Shown here in pieces: positions 1-10,900 of a stretch of 37,804 bases of DNA. Position numbers and translations under genes: made by a program. Under the pieces are notes generated by a model, which was given only the letters and a program-made list of their open reading frames with translations, did not search any database and was not told the DNA's origin. The first letter of the stretch is position 1, and each line of letters begins with the position of its first letter. The stretch comes from Phoronis ovalis (lineage: Eukaryota > Phoronida > Phoronidae): positions 1-37,804 of the forward strand of contig JAOXYB010002235.1 of NCBI GenBank assembly GCA_028565635.1, in the 5' to 3' direction.

Positions 1-951
1 TATAGCATTCAATATTATTTTTTTATTAGAAGTGTGTAAACATTTGATCACTGAAATACTAATCGAAGTGCATATGATTCTTGAAGAAATGTTTTGAAAA
101 TGTTTAGGTTTATGGTTTTATGTGGTATAAGTGTAATGAACATGCAGATGCAATATTTGTCTTGATTATAATGTACAGTCTATGCTCAGTTTTAACATCT
201 AAATTATTCTGGACACTTTGTGGTAGCAGTTTAGTCCCAGGTAGTTATGAACTCTATAAAATAGGTTCACAGCAAAACTGATAGCATTTACAGAAATTAA
301 CCCATGCACTGGTGTACATTACAAAGAGATTTATTTACAATGCCAATAACATCTTATACCTATGAGGTGCCCCATGTAGCTGTTTTCTGTACCCAAACAT
401 GTATACTGACTTCTAAACATATAATATTACATGGTTTAGGACTAACTGGAATTACTTCTGTGGCCCCTTGATATCAATCAGTATTTTTTTGTCTAATTGA
501 GTCGTAAAGATTGATTGATATCACAGCTGGTTGAAATATCATTGGTGTCAGCACTGAAACATACCAAGGGCCATAGTCTGTTATAGTTGTTTGTATTTTT
601 CAAGCACAAATAAAGATTCAGTTTCAGACCATGTTATGAACTGGGTTGAAATGTTATTGTTGTGATCTGTAAAAGCAAAATATAGGCTGCACACACTTGA
701 TGGTTGTACCAGTATGATTATATCCTTGTCATTTGTAGATGAAAGTTATGCTGGTTTTGATATTGAAAATGATGAAAGTCATGTATGTTAATTGTGCCAC
801 CGTGGTTTCTCTGCAGGGTATATTTAGCCTCAGTTACGAACAGCATAAATTATATACATATGATATAACTTTCATAGCAGCAAATGATTTTTGGCAAAAT
901 GAATACTTTTACAGTAAAAATTCATTGAACAGGAAATAATTTGTAGTGGTA

Positions 952-1022
952 CTTTGAAAGGGGGAGGGAGCGATCAAACTCCATCATTTAACAAAAAATA
1001 ACCCCCCTCCCAGGCCTTTCAA
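952..1022. repeat. Imperfect inverted repeat (G-rich arm / C-rich arm)
   Basis: The left arm CTTTGAAAGGGGGAGGG (952-968) faces a right arm with CCCCCCTCCC followed by AGGCCTTTCAAG ending at 1022. The arms pair imperfectly across a loop of about 33 bases. This unusually GC-rich structure stands out in an AT-rich background and may be the remnant of a small foldback element. Confidence 0.45.
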
Positions 1023-1584
1023 GATTGGTTTTGTGCCCATTGATCTTTTGCATTTACTCATTGCCCTAAAAATTGAAATCACAGATCTAAAATATTGGGG
1101 CTACCCTTGCCTTTTTTGTATATATTGTGTGGTGTTGTTGATAGCTGTTCTTTTTGAGTTGTTATTAAGTTGTATCTCCTTGACATTATTTTTATGGATT
1201 AAATACAGGTATTGTTTTGCTGGCTCATTGCTTAAAGTGAATTTATTTTGCCTAGGGATTCCTTGCTTTTTGTCAGAGTGTAAATCTGTAAATAAAGTAA
1301 TGTATACTGTTTTCAATCATTTGGAGATGTGAGGTACATGCACTTGATTTCATACAAACACTTCAAAACTGAAACAGTTAGATTATACATCTAACACTTA
1401 TAATAATACTTTTTTAAGATTATCGAAGATTCAGTTTCATTTATAGATTCTTCCTAGACCTTTATTTTCTTAGAACATTCTTGGTTGACTGAATAAGTTT
1501 ACAGTAAATCAAGTTTAACTCAGGATGATACATGCAAAAAATCAATATGTGAATACATTCTGCTAGATTAGTGTCTGAACTGGC

Positions 1585-1618
1585 GTGGCATGTAAGAAAC
1601 TGTGGCATGTAAGAAACT
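1585..1618. repeat. Exact 17-bp tandem duplication
   Basis: The unit GTGGCATGTAAGAAACT occurs twice back to back (1585-1601 and 1602-1618) with no mismatch, which suggests a recent replication-slippage duplication. Confidence 0.9.
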
Positions 1619-4600
1619 ATCTTTTCGTGATGATATCAAGTTATATATTGACCATGATAGTAATATGTCAGTAGGTAACATCTTTAAATGATACCAGTTA
1701 CAAGGAAGTGACACTGTCACCATGGAAACGACAATGGGGAGGTGAGGCATTAGTAATCAGTTAACTGTAGTTACAACAAAGTAGAGGTTTTCTATTTACA
1801 AATTCTGTAAATCTGATACTTTTTATTAACTGGTATTAGATTAGGCCCAAAAGTTGTGGGAAATGTTTTATATATAATTAGTAACAGGGAATTTCAATAA
1901 TAAGGCTATGAAGTTGTTCCTGGAATATTGTGCAGCTTTACTACAATACTGTATGATCCGTCTGATGCTGATTAATAATTTTAGTTTTGAGTAGTTCGTA
2001 GACTATAGGTTGTAGTTAGGCCAATGCGAAAATTTGACAATCTAGTTATGTATAGTTTGTTGTATCTAGCAGTTGTTTGCTGGTATCAGACTGCTGGAAA
2101 TTTTGCATCAATGTAGCCGAGTTATGACTCATACTATGTCTAGGAGATCAATGAACTAAGTATTCTAAATACCTTTGAATATTCTTTATGGTTATTATTA
2201 TGAAAATAAGCAGTTTCTGTAAATTAAAGCAAAGAAACGAAGGTTTAGTTTCTTTTCTGTAAAAATATTTTAGTTTACATAGCAGAGTTGTTGCAAAGGG
2301 TATTTCTAGCTTAATATAACACTCCCTCACATTCAGTCTCAAAGCATATAAATGTAGTTTCAATACAAAGTTTGTAAAGTCAGTCAAAGTAAATACTTTT
2401 GTGAAATATTTCATTTTTGCAGGTTTACTGAGTGATTTTATAAAATCATGTATGTGTCATCTACAAAACATCAACCACAACTTTTGTCTGTTGTGTTTAC
2501 CATAGTTTTCCATTAGCTTGTAAACATAGCCATGTCATAGCCAGCAATATAGCATGTTACCAGGCTTGAGAAAATGAAACATTTAATTCTAGACCTGTTA
2601 TTAATTCCATTCTTAATGTTTAATGTGTTTTCAGTTGTCTCCATTCATGGCTAGTCGTCTGTATCCCAACTTTACAATGGTTGTAACAAAGAATAATAAA
2701 ATAATGTCCAGCAGCTAGTCTAAGCTCTGTGTTGTGGTCTGATTCTTTGGTTTCCTGTTACAGCTAGATCTCCTGTAATTTTTTTGACAACAAGAATGCT
2801 TTATAGTTAGGGATCTACTGGGCAACAGCTTGGACATACCATTCCTCTTTTTCTGCAATATTTATAAATTATGATACCACATACAACTTTTAATTTTTTA
2901 CCAAAATGTATCTGCCTATCTGCTAAAAAAAAAGAAGATAAACATTTATAAAATTAGCCCATGTGATACTTGGTGTTTGTTCAAAGATTAGACAATGCAT
3001 CTATATATTAGCTGCTCCTAATTGTTAGTATACATGTTTTGCAATTAATTTTTTGATCATATTATGTTTGTAGATTAGAAATCATTGTAAAAATATCATT
3101 ATGTCACTGTCATTGTCTATTGTAGAGGTTATATTCCCTGGAAAATGAGAATCATACTTTTTAATTAATAAATATTAATTACAGTGAGAAACTAATTTAC
3201 ATTTTATGTAAAGAAACTCAGACTGAATACTTATTAGTTACTTCAACCATATTGTAAACATTTTGTGACTATATGCTTCAATAAAGGAACAGACAGTACG
3301 TAGAAGATTTTCACTTTCAATACGTTGTCATAAAATTATGGTCATGGTCAGTAAGATTTACAAAGAAAAATTGTTGTCCTAGCTAGGTAATATCATAGTT
3401 TTATTATTAGTAAAATCTCAATTACATTTGCTGCATTTAGAATCTTCGATCAATTGATATCAATCGTAAAGTTTGTCACTACAAGGCACCAATAGAAAGA
3501 GGATAAATAGGTGATTATTATTAAAGTCATGTAGTACATCCTACAAGTAACTGTATTATTATAACAAGCAGGATATGACCTTAGATACAGCATAAAAATA
3601 GGCAAACTAAACAACATCTATTCTTGTGTTGTCATTCTGGCTCCTGTGGGCTGGGTTTTAATAGTTTTATGGTTAAATAGGCTTAGGTTAAAAAAGACCC
3701 TGAATATGCTTTATTTAGCTAAGATATACAATGTAAACAGTTCTTTTTGTTTTGCTGTTTTGTATTTATCTCCTGATTTATCTACGATATTATGGACTCT
3801 CCTCCTTTGTTTCACAATGAAATTTGATACACCAATCTTTTGTCTTATTCATCCAGCTTTGATAACATTTCTAATCAGGTTTTAATTCTCTTGTTTCAGT
3901 GTTTGTTTTTCAATAATCTGTGTTAGTGTATTTATTTCTTTATCAATCTCATGATTTTGATGTCTTTGTCTATATGATTGTCTCCTCAGCTTATCAACTG
4001 GTATATACCAGCTGCGACTGCGTATATAATTATTATTATATTGAATTTTAATCAGTTTGTTTTGATGATACATGCATAATATATGTAAATCAGCATTTAA
4101 GACAAGTGGTAATTATAGATTTATATTTTACATAAATGGAGATAAAACAAGTTACCATCTCAGCAAAAATGTGTTGTACACTTTTGAGCATTATTGAACA
4201 AAAAAACCTCATAATATTGTATGACAGCTATGTACCTCAACCTTTTACCTAAACCAGATAATCGAAAACAAATTCAAGATGTCAGATTGCTTCTGAAACA
4301 ACTCTAATCACATACATTCAAATTCACATAATTAGGGTGTACATGGCTATGGTAACACTAAGTTTCTACACAGATTCTTGAAATATTCCATCTGTAACTG
4401 TGAAAAACATAACGGTAATAGCTTTCTGGGTGGAGTACTTGTTAGCCTTTACATTCAATTAAAAATGTATATAAATTTCAAATTGTAATGTTATTTTATT
4501 CACTGTTTACTTGAAAAATAACTTAAAACTGATAGTTTGAGCTGAGGCTGTTCCACAACCAAACCTGTTTTGTACTTCTTGGTAAGTAGATTGTTATGTT

Positions 4601-4916
4601 TAAGGACAGCTTGTTATAGATCAATGGAATTCCCAGATAAACTATTGATTCTGATATTTTTGTGTGACACAACAAAATGCTGTTGAAAAAGATAAGTAGA
4701 TTAAAAAATGTTTCTAATCTTACTTCAGACTCTATGCTACTTTTCAGCACTTTATTTTAGGAAAAAGAAATATGTAATTTGTTGGTTTATTTTATTTTAA
4801 ATTTTCAGTTTGTTTGCATTCCTTTTCTACTGCAATGTATTTCCAATTCTTCTTTTTTGGAAGGCATTATCGCAACAATCTATTGCATTGAAATTCTAGC
4901 TGTTAGTTTACCTTTA

Positions 4917-5235
4917 ACATTAACAGGCCTACCTAACCAGCGTGGACTCAGACTGTTATTCCACACTTACATGCCTGTTTCTACTATTCGAACCCTTTTT
5001 CCGGGTTTCGCACCGAAATTCCTGCTACTCAAATCATCGTTTCCACAGACTTGCGGAAGTTGCCAGAAACTCGAACAGATTTTCGGAGACTTGAACCTGC
5101 TGTTTGAAATCTGTTTGAGTTCCTGGCAACTTGCATGAACCTTTAGAAAAAGGGTTTGAATAGTAGAAAACGGGTGTGCAAGTGCGGATTGACGGTTCTT
5201 CAGGTCCACTCTGGTTAGGTAGGACTGTTTAATGT
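4917..5235. mobile_element. Foldback MITE-like element, about 320 bp
   Basis: The two ends are inverted copies of each other. The left end carries CCTACCTAACCAGCGTGGAC (from 4928) and the right end is the complement of CCTACCTAACCAGAGTGGAC (to about 5223). Similarity continues outwards to ACATTAACAG-like sequence on both sides. Inside, further mirrored segments occur, such as TTCTACTATTCGAACCC on the left against its complement near 5155-5170, and TTGCCAGAAACTCGAACAGA against its diverged complement near 5115-5130. Almost the whole element can therefore fold on itself. It is too short and has no open frame for a transposase, so it would be non-autonomous. Superfamily not determined; no clean target-site duplication was seen. 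Confidence 0.8.
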
Positions 5236-5291
5236 TTTCAAAAAAAATTCAACACAAGACAGTGTCTTTATCACCTGATACAGGTGAACAT

Positions 5292-6040
5292 TATGAGAGC
5301 ACACCATTAATTCACCTCCAGTCCGTTATAAGGGGAAATAAGAGAGTGCGACATTAAATTAGAATATTACCAAACTGCCACTAGTTTCTGGGAGTAGATA
5401 ATTTTTTAGCCTTATTCGTTCTAGTTTTTAAATAAGCGAAACCTTGGTCTGAAAGTGAAAATAGTACATGCATATCAAGTGGTCACCAGCCAAGTATTAC
5501 AATTACCTATTACAAGGTACTGAACCTACCATGACCATGTATGCATCCAGTGATTTTTTAAAAGATTTTGCTATGCTGATGCTAACAAAGGAACTATTTA
5601 CTATAGTGGAACCTTATAAGGCACCTCATAGCAAAATCTTAAAAAAAATCCCTGGTAGCACACATGGTCTGGGTAGGTTCAGCACCATCTAGTAAGTGTT
5701 AATGTTAGACAGAACACGAAGCGTTCTTGGAGATATAACTTTTTTTGGCTTTGTTTATATCCTGGTTTGCTTGTTGGCTGATGATCGACTCATGCGCGTG
5801 TACAATTTTCACTTCAAAATTAAGGTTCCGCATAGTGACATTTCAAAAGATAGGCGTAACTTGAAATGCAATTGGTTTTGCTAGTGAATATTGAAACCTT
5901 TTAAAAACTAGAATGAACAAAGATAAAAAATTATCTAATCCCAGATATCAGTGAGAGTTTAGTTGTATTTTTATTTAATGGCGAAATATCTCATTTCCCC
6001 ATTATAGCGATGGGAGGTGAATTAGTGGTGTGTTCTAATA
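5292..6040. mobile_element. Long foldback MITE-like element, about 750 bp
   Basis: The left half (5292-about 5640) is a diverged inverted copy of the right half. The outer ends TATGAGAGCACACCA (left) and the complement of TATTAGAACACACCA (right) both continue into TTCACCTCC. Inner blocks also mirror each other: AGATAATTTTTTAGCCTTAT at about 5396 against the complement at about 5920-5935, and GCTATG-containing arms at about 5570 and 5628. The ends are compatible with a TA target site, as used by Tc1/mariner-like transposons, but the exact border is uncertain. A 74-codon open frame inside (5468-5692) crosses the palindrome centre and looks like chance. No transposase is present. Confidence 0.8.
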
Positions 6041-7797
6041 GCTGGTTGTAGAACAAAAATGGCCAATTTTGTACCTTGATTGAACACTAGATGTCAGTCA
6101 TACTGCTAACAATAGAAAATTTATAATCATTCCCACTATTTACTACCCAAGTTGCTAAGCTGAAGTACTGTTTAACCTTGAATAATTATTGGTAATTTCC
6201 ATATCAGAAATATTATTTATATTTAGTTTTAAATTGTACATTTTGACAATACCCAAATACCTGTCAGGAATATTGTGATATTGGAGCACTAGTTGGGAAA
6301 TTTACTAATCCAGAAAAGAGAAGTTTTCAAAAATTTTAAGTGCATTTTGGGATAGTTCGTATGATTTATGTGAATAGAGGGTGTTTTGAGATTATGATAA
6401 AAGATTTGATTAATGTGCTCAGTTTTCATTATTTTAATGAATGGGTTATGACCTCCTAACCAGGAGACTCCCGGTCAAAACTGGACACTTGACATCTATG
6501 GAACAAAAGAGATAGCCTAGTACCTTAGTTCGAATCCAACAGGCCCATGGTTACCATAAATCAAGTCACTAGAATGCAAAGAACTACTATCCATAATTAT
6601 TTAAACCTTAATTTTTTTACGGATCTATATGTATACCAGTCTCAATTCAGGAGAAGGGAACTCCTGGTTACCACAAATGTCCTGTGAAGCTAAATGACCA
6701 AAACAAAATGTGTGTCAATAGATTATTTACGTGCACATAGTGGAGCCACAAGCTGCAAAGCCAATCCGTCTTTACACTGGGCTATGTATCCTGAATGAAT
6801 CGCCCTAACTGAATGATTGTTCATTTAGAAAAGGCAGCATTATGGGAATGTTCAGGCAGCCAGTGGCTCTACCATGTGGATGTGGCTACTGTGCCTTGCG
6901 ACACAATCGAAAGTCTAAGACATTAGTATCCATGGAATATCTTTTTACCAGTCTGAAAAGACCCAGTACACTATTCCCCAAATATTAACATTCGTGTTAA
7001 CTCATATTGACCCCTTATCTGTATGACATTTTGTTCAGCTTCTGTAGATTTCCCAATTACATGATATTGGTTGTGGTTTATTAACCTCTTTAAATATCCA
7101 GGTGGTAAAGTTGTTAGTTTGCTAACTGACAGTTTGTTATTGCAATCAAAACCTCATCCACATTTCAGGGAGTTAATTAAATCCATGTATGATCCTAATA
7201 TTTTATGAACAACATTTACCTTTATAAACTGGTTACAATATTAGCTAGTGAAGTGTGTGTTTGTTTGTGCCATAGGAAGGGCCAGCATATGTTTCAAAGT
7301 AGCCATACACCTGTGTGTATATTTTGCTAGGCATTTGTCTGTTGCTATATGCTTGTTCCAGTGCAATGCTTACAAGAGTTTATATGCTAACACCTGGATG
7401 TATGTATGTTTTGTGTGTTTGTACTGGGTTATTTTAGCAGACATCACTATGTTTATACAGATGATTTACTGTTAAGTTTCTTAAAACATCTCTGTCTCTC
7501 AAACTTAGTGTATGTCCAGTGGAAGGAAGTTGGAATGGTATATTTTGGCTCTGAAAGATTTTTGGTACAAACTTCATTCTCCACATGGAATATTGATATT
7601 TTTTGACGAAAAGAGGAAGATAGGACTCTTAAATTGTGCCTGCTAATTTTTAAATCAAAAAATATTATTTGTCGAAATAATGGTTAATAATTATTATTAG
7701 TTGCTGCGAATGACAATAATATTTAATGGAGTTAAATCTTTTACCTAGCTACTTCTAACTGCTTCTCCTTATCAATAACATAATAATTGTGACAATC
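6041..7797. other. Non-coding flank between foldback element and first IQSEC exon
   Basis: No coding exon is supported. A block at about 6450-6960 is somewhat richer in G+C than its surroundings and contains GTTCGAATCC (near 6528), which matches a tRNA B-box. A pairing tRNA-like arm and a clear A-box were not found, so this may be an old SINE fragment or another interspersed repeat. The rest is AT-rich without visible structure. A promoter or 5' UTR exon for IQSEC may lie here but cannot be pointed to. Confidence 0.45.
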
Positions 7798-7916
7798 ATG
7801 TCACTGTACAGAAGGGGCCTAGGCTCAGATCTTGCCTTATTGTGTCTCTGTGCTCCCATTGGTGCACGTAGACGGCGACATAAAAACCACCGAGCAGCTG
7901 TGGATCACAATTACAG
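7798..7916 (+). CDS. IQSEC: Proposed first coding exon of IQSEC
   Basis: A 119-base open segment begins with ATG, has an in-frame stop just upstream (about 7759), and ends at a donor AG|GTAATG. It leaves two bases in the last codon. That is exactly the phase the exon at 20939 needs, giving AGG (Arg) across a roughly 13 kb intron. The encoded 39 residues start MSLYRRGLG, include a cysteine pair LCLC and then a basic run RRRRHKNHR. The segment is clearly richer in G+C than its surroundings. The Cys pair next to the basic patch could be a lipidation or membrane-binding site, which is inference only. I know no vertebrate IQSEC N-terminus with this sequence, but N-termini in this family are variable. 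Alternative first exons elsewhere are possible. Confidence 0.7.
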
Positions 7917-10900
7917 GTAATGGTAATTTTTTTTAGCTTTTTGCCAGTCGTTTTTCTATTCTAATTTATTTTTTTATTGTCATTAGCTTTTTTTTTGTGT
8001 AATAAATGTTATGATTTGTAACTTGACACTAAATTTGATGTCTAATGTGATAACTTAGAAAATGTTGCCTTAATGTATCAATCTTTTAAATATTACACAG
8101 CAATTATTCTCCATATATAAGCTACAACCAATGCCACTGTGTCAATTACGAGGGTTCATAAATACAATTAATATCTTAATAATTTGGCAGCTGACATGTG
8201 TATGTTTGAATGTACTGTGATTGTCTTTGTGTTACCTGAGAGAGGACATCTGTGTAAACATACATGGTTATCTGATCTAAGTAGTTTCATCAGACAGTAA
8301 TCCCTGTAAGGTAAATTCTCAATCAATTCCGTAATCTTATAAATTGATCATGGTACCAAAAGTAGTCTCTTCTGGTATTAGTTTGATTATCTATTGTTGA
8401 ATCATAGCAATGATGACTTAGTTTTCCATTTCTTCTTATTCTTAAAGTTGTTTACAGTGTTCTATAAAACAAAGTGAAATTGGTAATGATAGCAAAGAGC
8501 AGCAGGTTTTTGATTTTCTGTGTTTAATAGTTGGATTATCACTGGTCCTAAAAGTATGGTAATAACTATTACTTGTGTTCAAGTATTAAATGCCTTTACT
8601 GTACTTGTTGTTATGGTTGTCTGAAGTTAATAATAAGCACTGTGAATAAAGGTACTTAAATATGGTTAGGTATGGCTTGATAGGTTTTAGTCAAGAAAAA
8701 TGAAATATAATGAAAGCATGATGGGTTTAAATAAAGTGTATGCAATTTTAATATCTAGAAAATACAAAATACAAGAACTAGTTTCACTAATTCAGTGATA
8801 ACTGTTAAGTTTTTATGTAAAACTGCAACATCGATAAGCAGTTCAGGAAGTAAACTTCATCACTAGTTGGTTAGTTGCAGTTGAGGTTGATGTAACAATC
8901 CAGAAGTGATTACCATCCTTCATAACAGGTCGTTACACGGTAAGGGTGAACAGTCGATGGACTTCATGGTTAGCAATTCAAATAGTTATAGAATTATTAA
9001 ATTACTTGTTTAATTGTACTGTTAATAAATCCAAAGATTCTTTTTCTTTTTTTTGGCACCTAAATGTTTACAGGTAATTTAGCACTTTTTGTTTTGAAAA
9101 ATTCTGTAGTAATGACTGTAGTTAACTAAATAATATGTTTATTTTTAATTTTTCACATATTTGATATGTGAGGTAAGACTGAACAATTCAGTGTCCAATG
9201 CATGAACTCATTTGTTGTTTACACTGTTTATTACAAAAAAATTTGTTTTCAAAGTAGGGAAAGTAAATTTTAGCTTATTTATATTATTCGGACATTTTAG
9301 GAATTCACCAAAAAATGGCTAATTGTTTTTATAAGCTTTTTTATGTTTACATTCTTGACTCTTTCTCTTTTTGATTAGAATGGTAGTTTGTTTGTAGTCA
9401 GTACTTTATCAGACTTCTAGGGGTTACTAAGTACATGTGTGGGATGATGATGGTGTAGTACTGATGAAACAATTCCATTCTGTACCCTTCTTTAATGGTT
9501 TGCCAGTGACGTATAACCATCCAAATATTTCACTAGATATTTGAAAAACATTAAACTTTGTTGGAATGAACTAGCAAAAAATGTGGAATTTTGTTTCAAG
9601 GAAGAGGAATTTTCAAAGAGGTGGGATTTGTTACACTAAACACATATGGTAAGTTCTGGGCAAAGATGCTGTGGACATCACCTTATTTATATTTACGTAA
9701 CTATACTATAAATCCATGAAAATTCTACAAATGCTCAAATGTTTTGTTATCAGACTATTATTAATTATTGACAGTAAATATCTATAAAATACTCTACATG
9801 TTTGGGATTAAATTTAACATAATATAATGCCCCATATTATGAATGAAATAACATTTTCTGGAAATACATTAAGGCAGTTTTTTAGATGTCAAGTAGCTTA
9901 TATTTATTGTAACACTTCAGTAATCTATATCCACTAAGTATCTGCATCCCGCCACTTAGTGTCTTATATCCTTTTCTGAGGAGCAATGTAATAACTTGTT
10001 GCCAGAAAACATGTACTACAAAATTTAGATTTTACTTGTTTATATAACATATTAAATATCAAGTGTACTGGGGTATGATAATGGATACTATATATATTTA
10101 ACCTGTTTTGAGTAATATTCTCTCTGTATAAGAACAATGTTTATATTTTGACCCAAAACATGAATTGTGATTCTGCAAGAAGATTTCCACATTTTGCTTA
10201 CGATATGATTGTCTTTCATTCTGATCAGTAATGGCTTTGGTCGTGTTAGCTTCAATATCTTGTCTTGTGTGTGGCGTGTGTGTGGTAGTTATAGCGTTTA
10301 TTTCTCTTCTGTACAGTGTCACTATAAGGTAAGCCTTGTTATATGTGCTGAGTGCCATTGCAGAATTGTAATCTTTTCTTGTAAAAATCCATTTGTATCT
10401 ACAAGAGCTATATATAGCTATGTTGGATATATACATCCAGTTAAATTGATTTTAGTGAAATTTGACAGGAGTCCAGGTATTACACAGGTTTGGCTAACAC
10501 TGTGTGTGGCAATTAGTTTTCTAAAAGAGTAAATTGCAGGCTATTTTTAACTATGAACCAATCAATCAGCCAGCTTACTTCAATAATCCACTTTATTTCT
10601 TAAAAGAGTTGCACTGGATACTCCTGCAAACATTTTACTTTATAGGATCTTGAGGAGCTAATCCAAGCAATTATAAATTGTAATTGCAAAATGTGAGCTA
10701 AAAATTACGTTTCATAACCATTTAACACTAAAAATCAACTGATCAATTGTGAAATTTATGCCACAAAAATGTTAATATGTTAATGCTATTTTTGTGAATG
10801 TATCTTTTATATAAACATATCACTGCTGGAGTGTGGTTATGTTTCTGGAGATTACTGTATTTGGTGCCATATGCTCTGCTGATGCCAACATATGGCAATG

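Larger units (their letters stand above)
1..4916. other. Upstream non-coding stretch with no gene seen
   Basis: AT-rich sequence without a convincing exon on either strand. The short open frames here encode low-complexity or hydrophobic peptides rich in Phe, Tyr, Cys and Leu, as expected from AT-rich noncoding DNA, and none shows a recognisable domain. Possible poly(A) signals (AATAAA) occur near 610 and 1291, so the first few hundred bases could be the 3' end of a neighbouring gene, but nothing confirms that. Small local structures are an exact 17-bp tandem duplication at 1585-1618 and a G-rich/C-rich hairpin at 952-1022. It could equally be an upstream intron of IQSEC if further 5' exons lie outside the window. 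Confidence 0.6.

Noticed and set aside
1033-1332. 99-codon hydrophobic open frame resembling a membrane protein
   Set aside because: AT-rich chance frame: Cys/Phe/Leu bias, no domain, an overlapping antisense frame, and no splice or promoter support.
4779-5138. 119-codon open frame
   Set aside because: It starts in unique AT-rich DNA and runs into the foldback element at 4917-5235; no recognisable protein.
5468-5692. 74-codon open frame (MHIKWSPAKY...)
   Set aside because: It spans the centre of the palindromic element and its two halves are inverted copies, so it is not a gene.
10098-10532. Overlapping open frames of about 110 codons on both strands
   Set aside because: Neither has domain features or codon bias, and they shadow each other.
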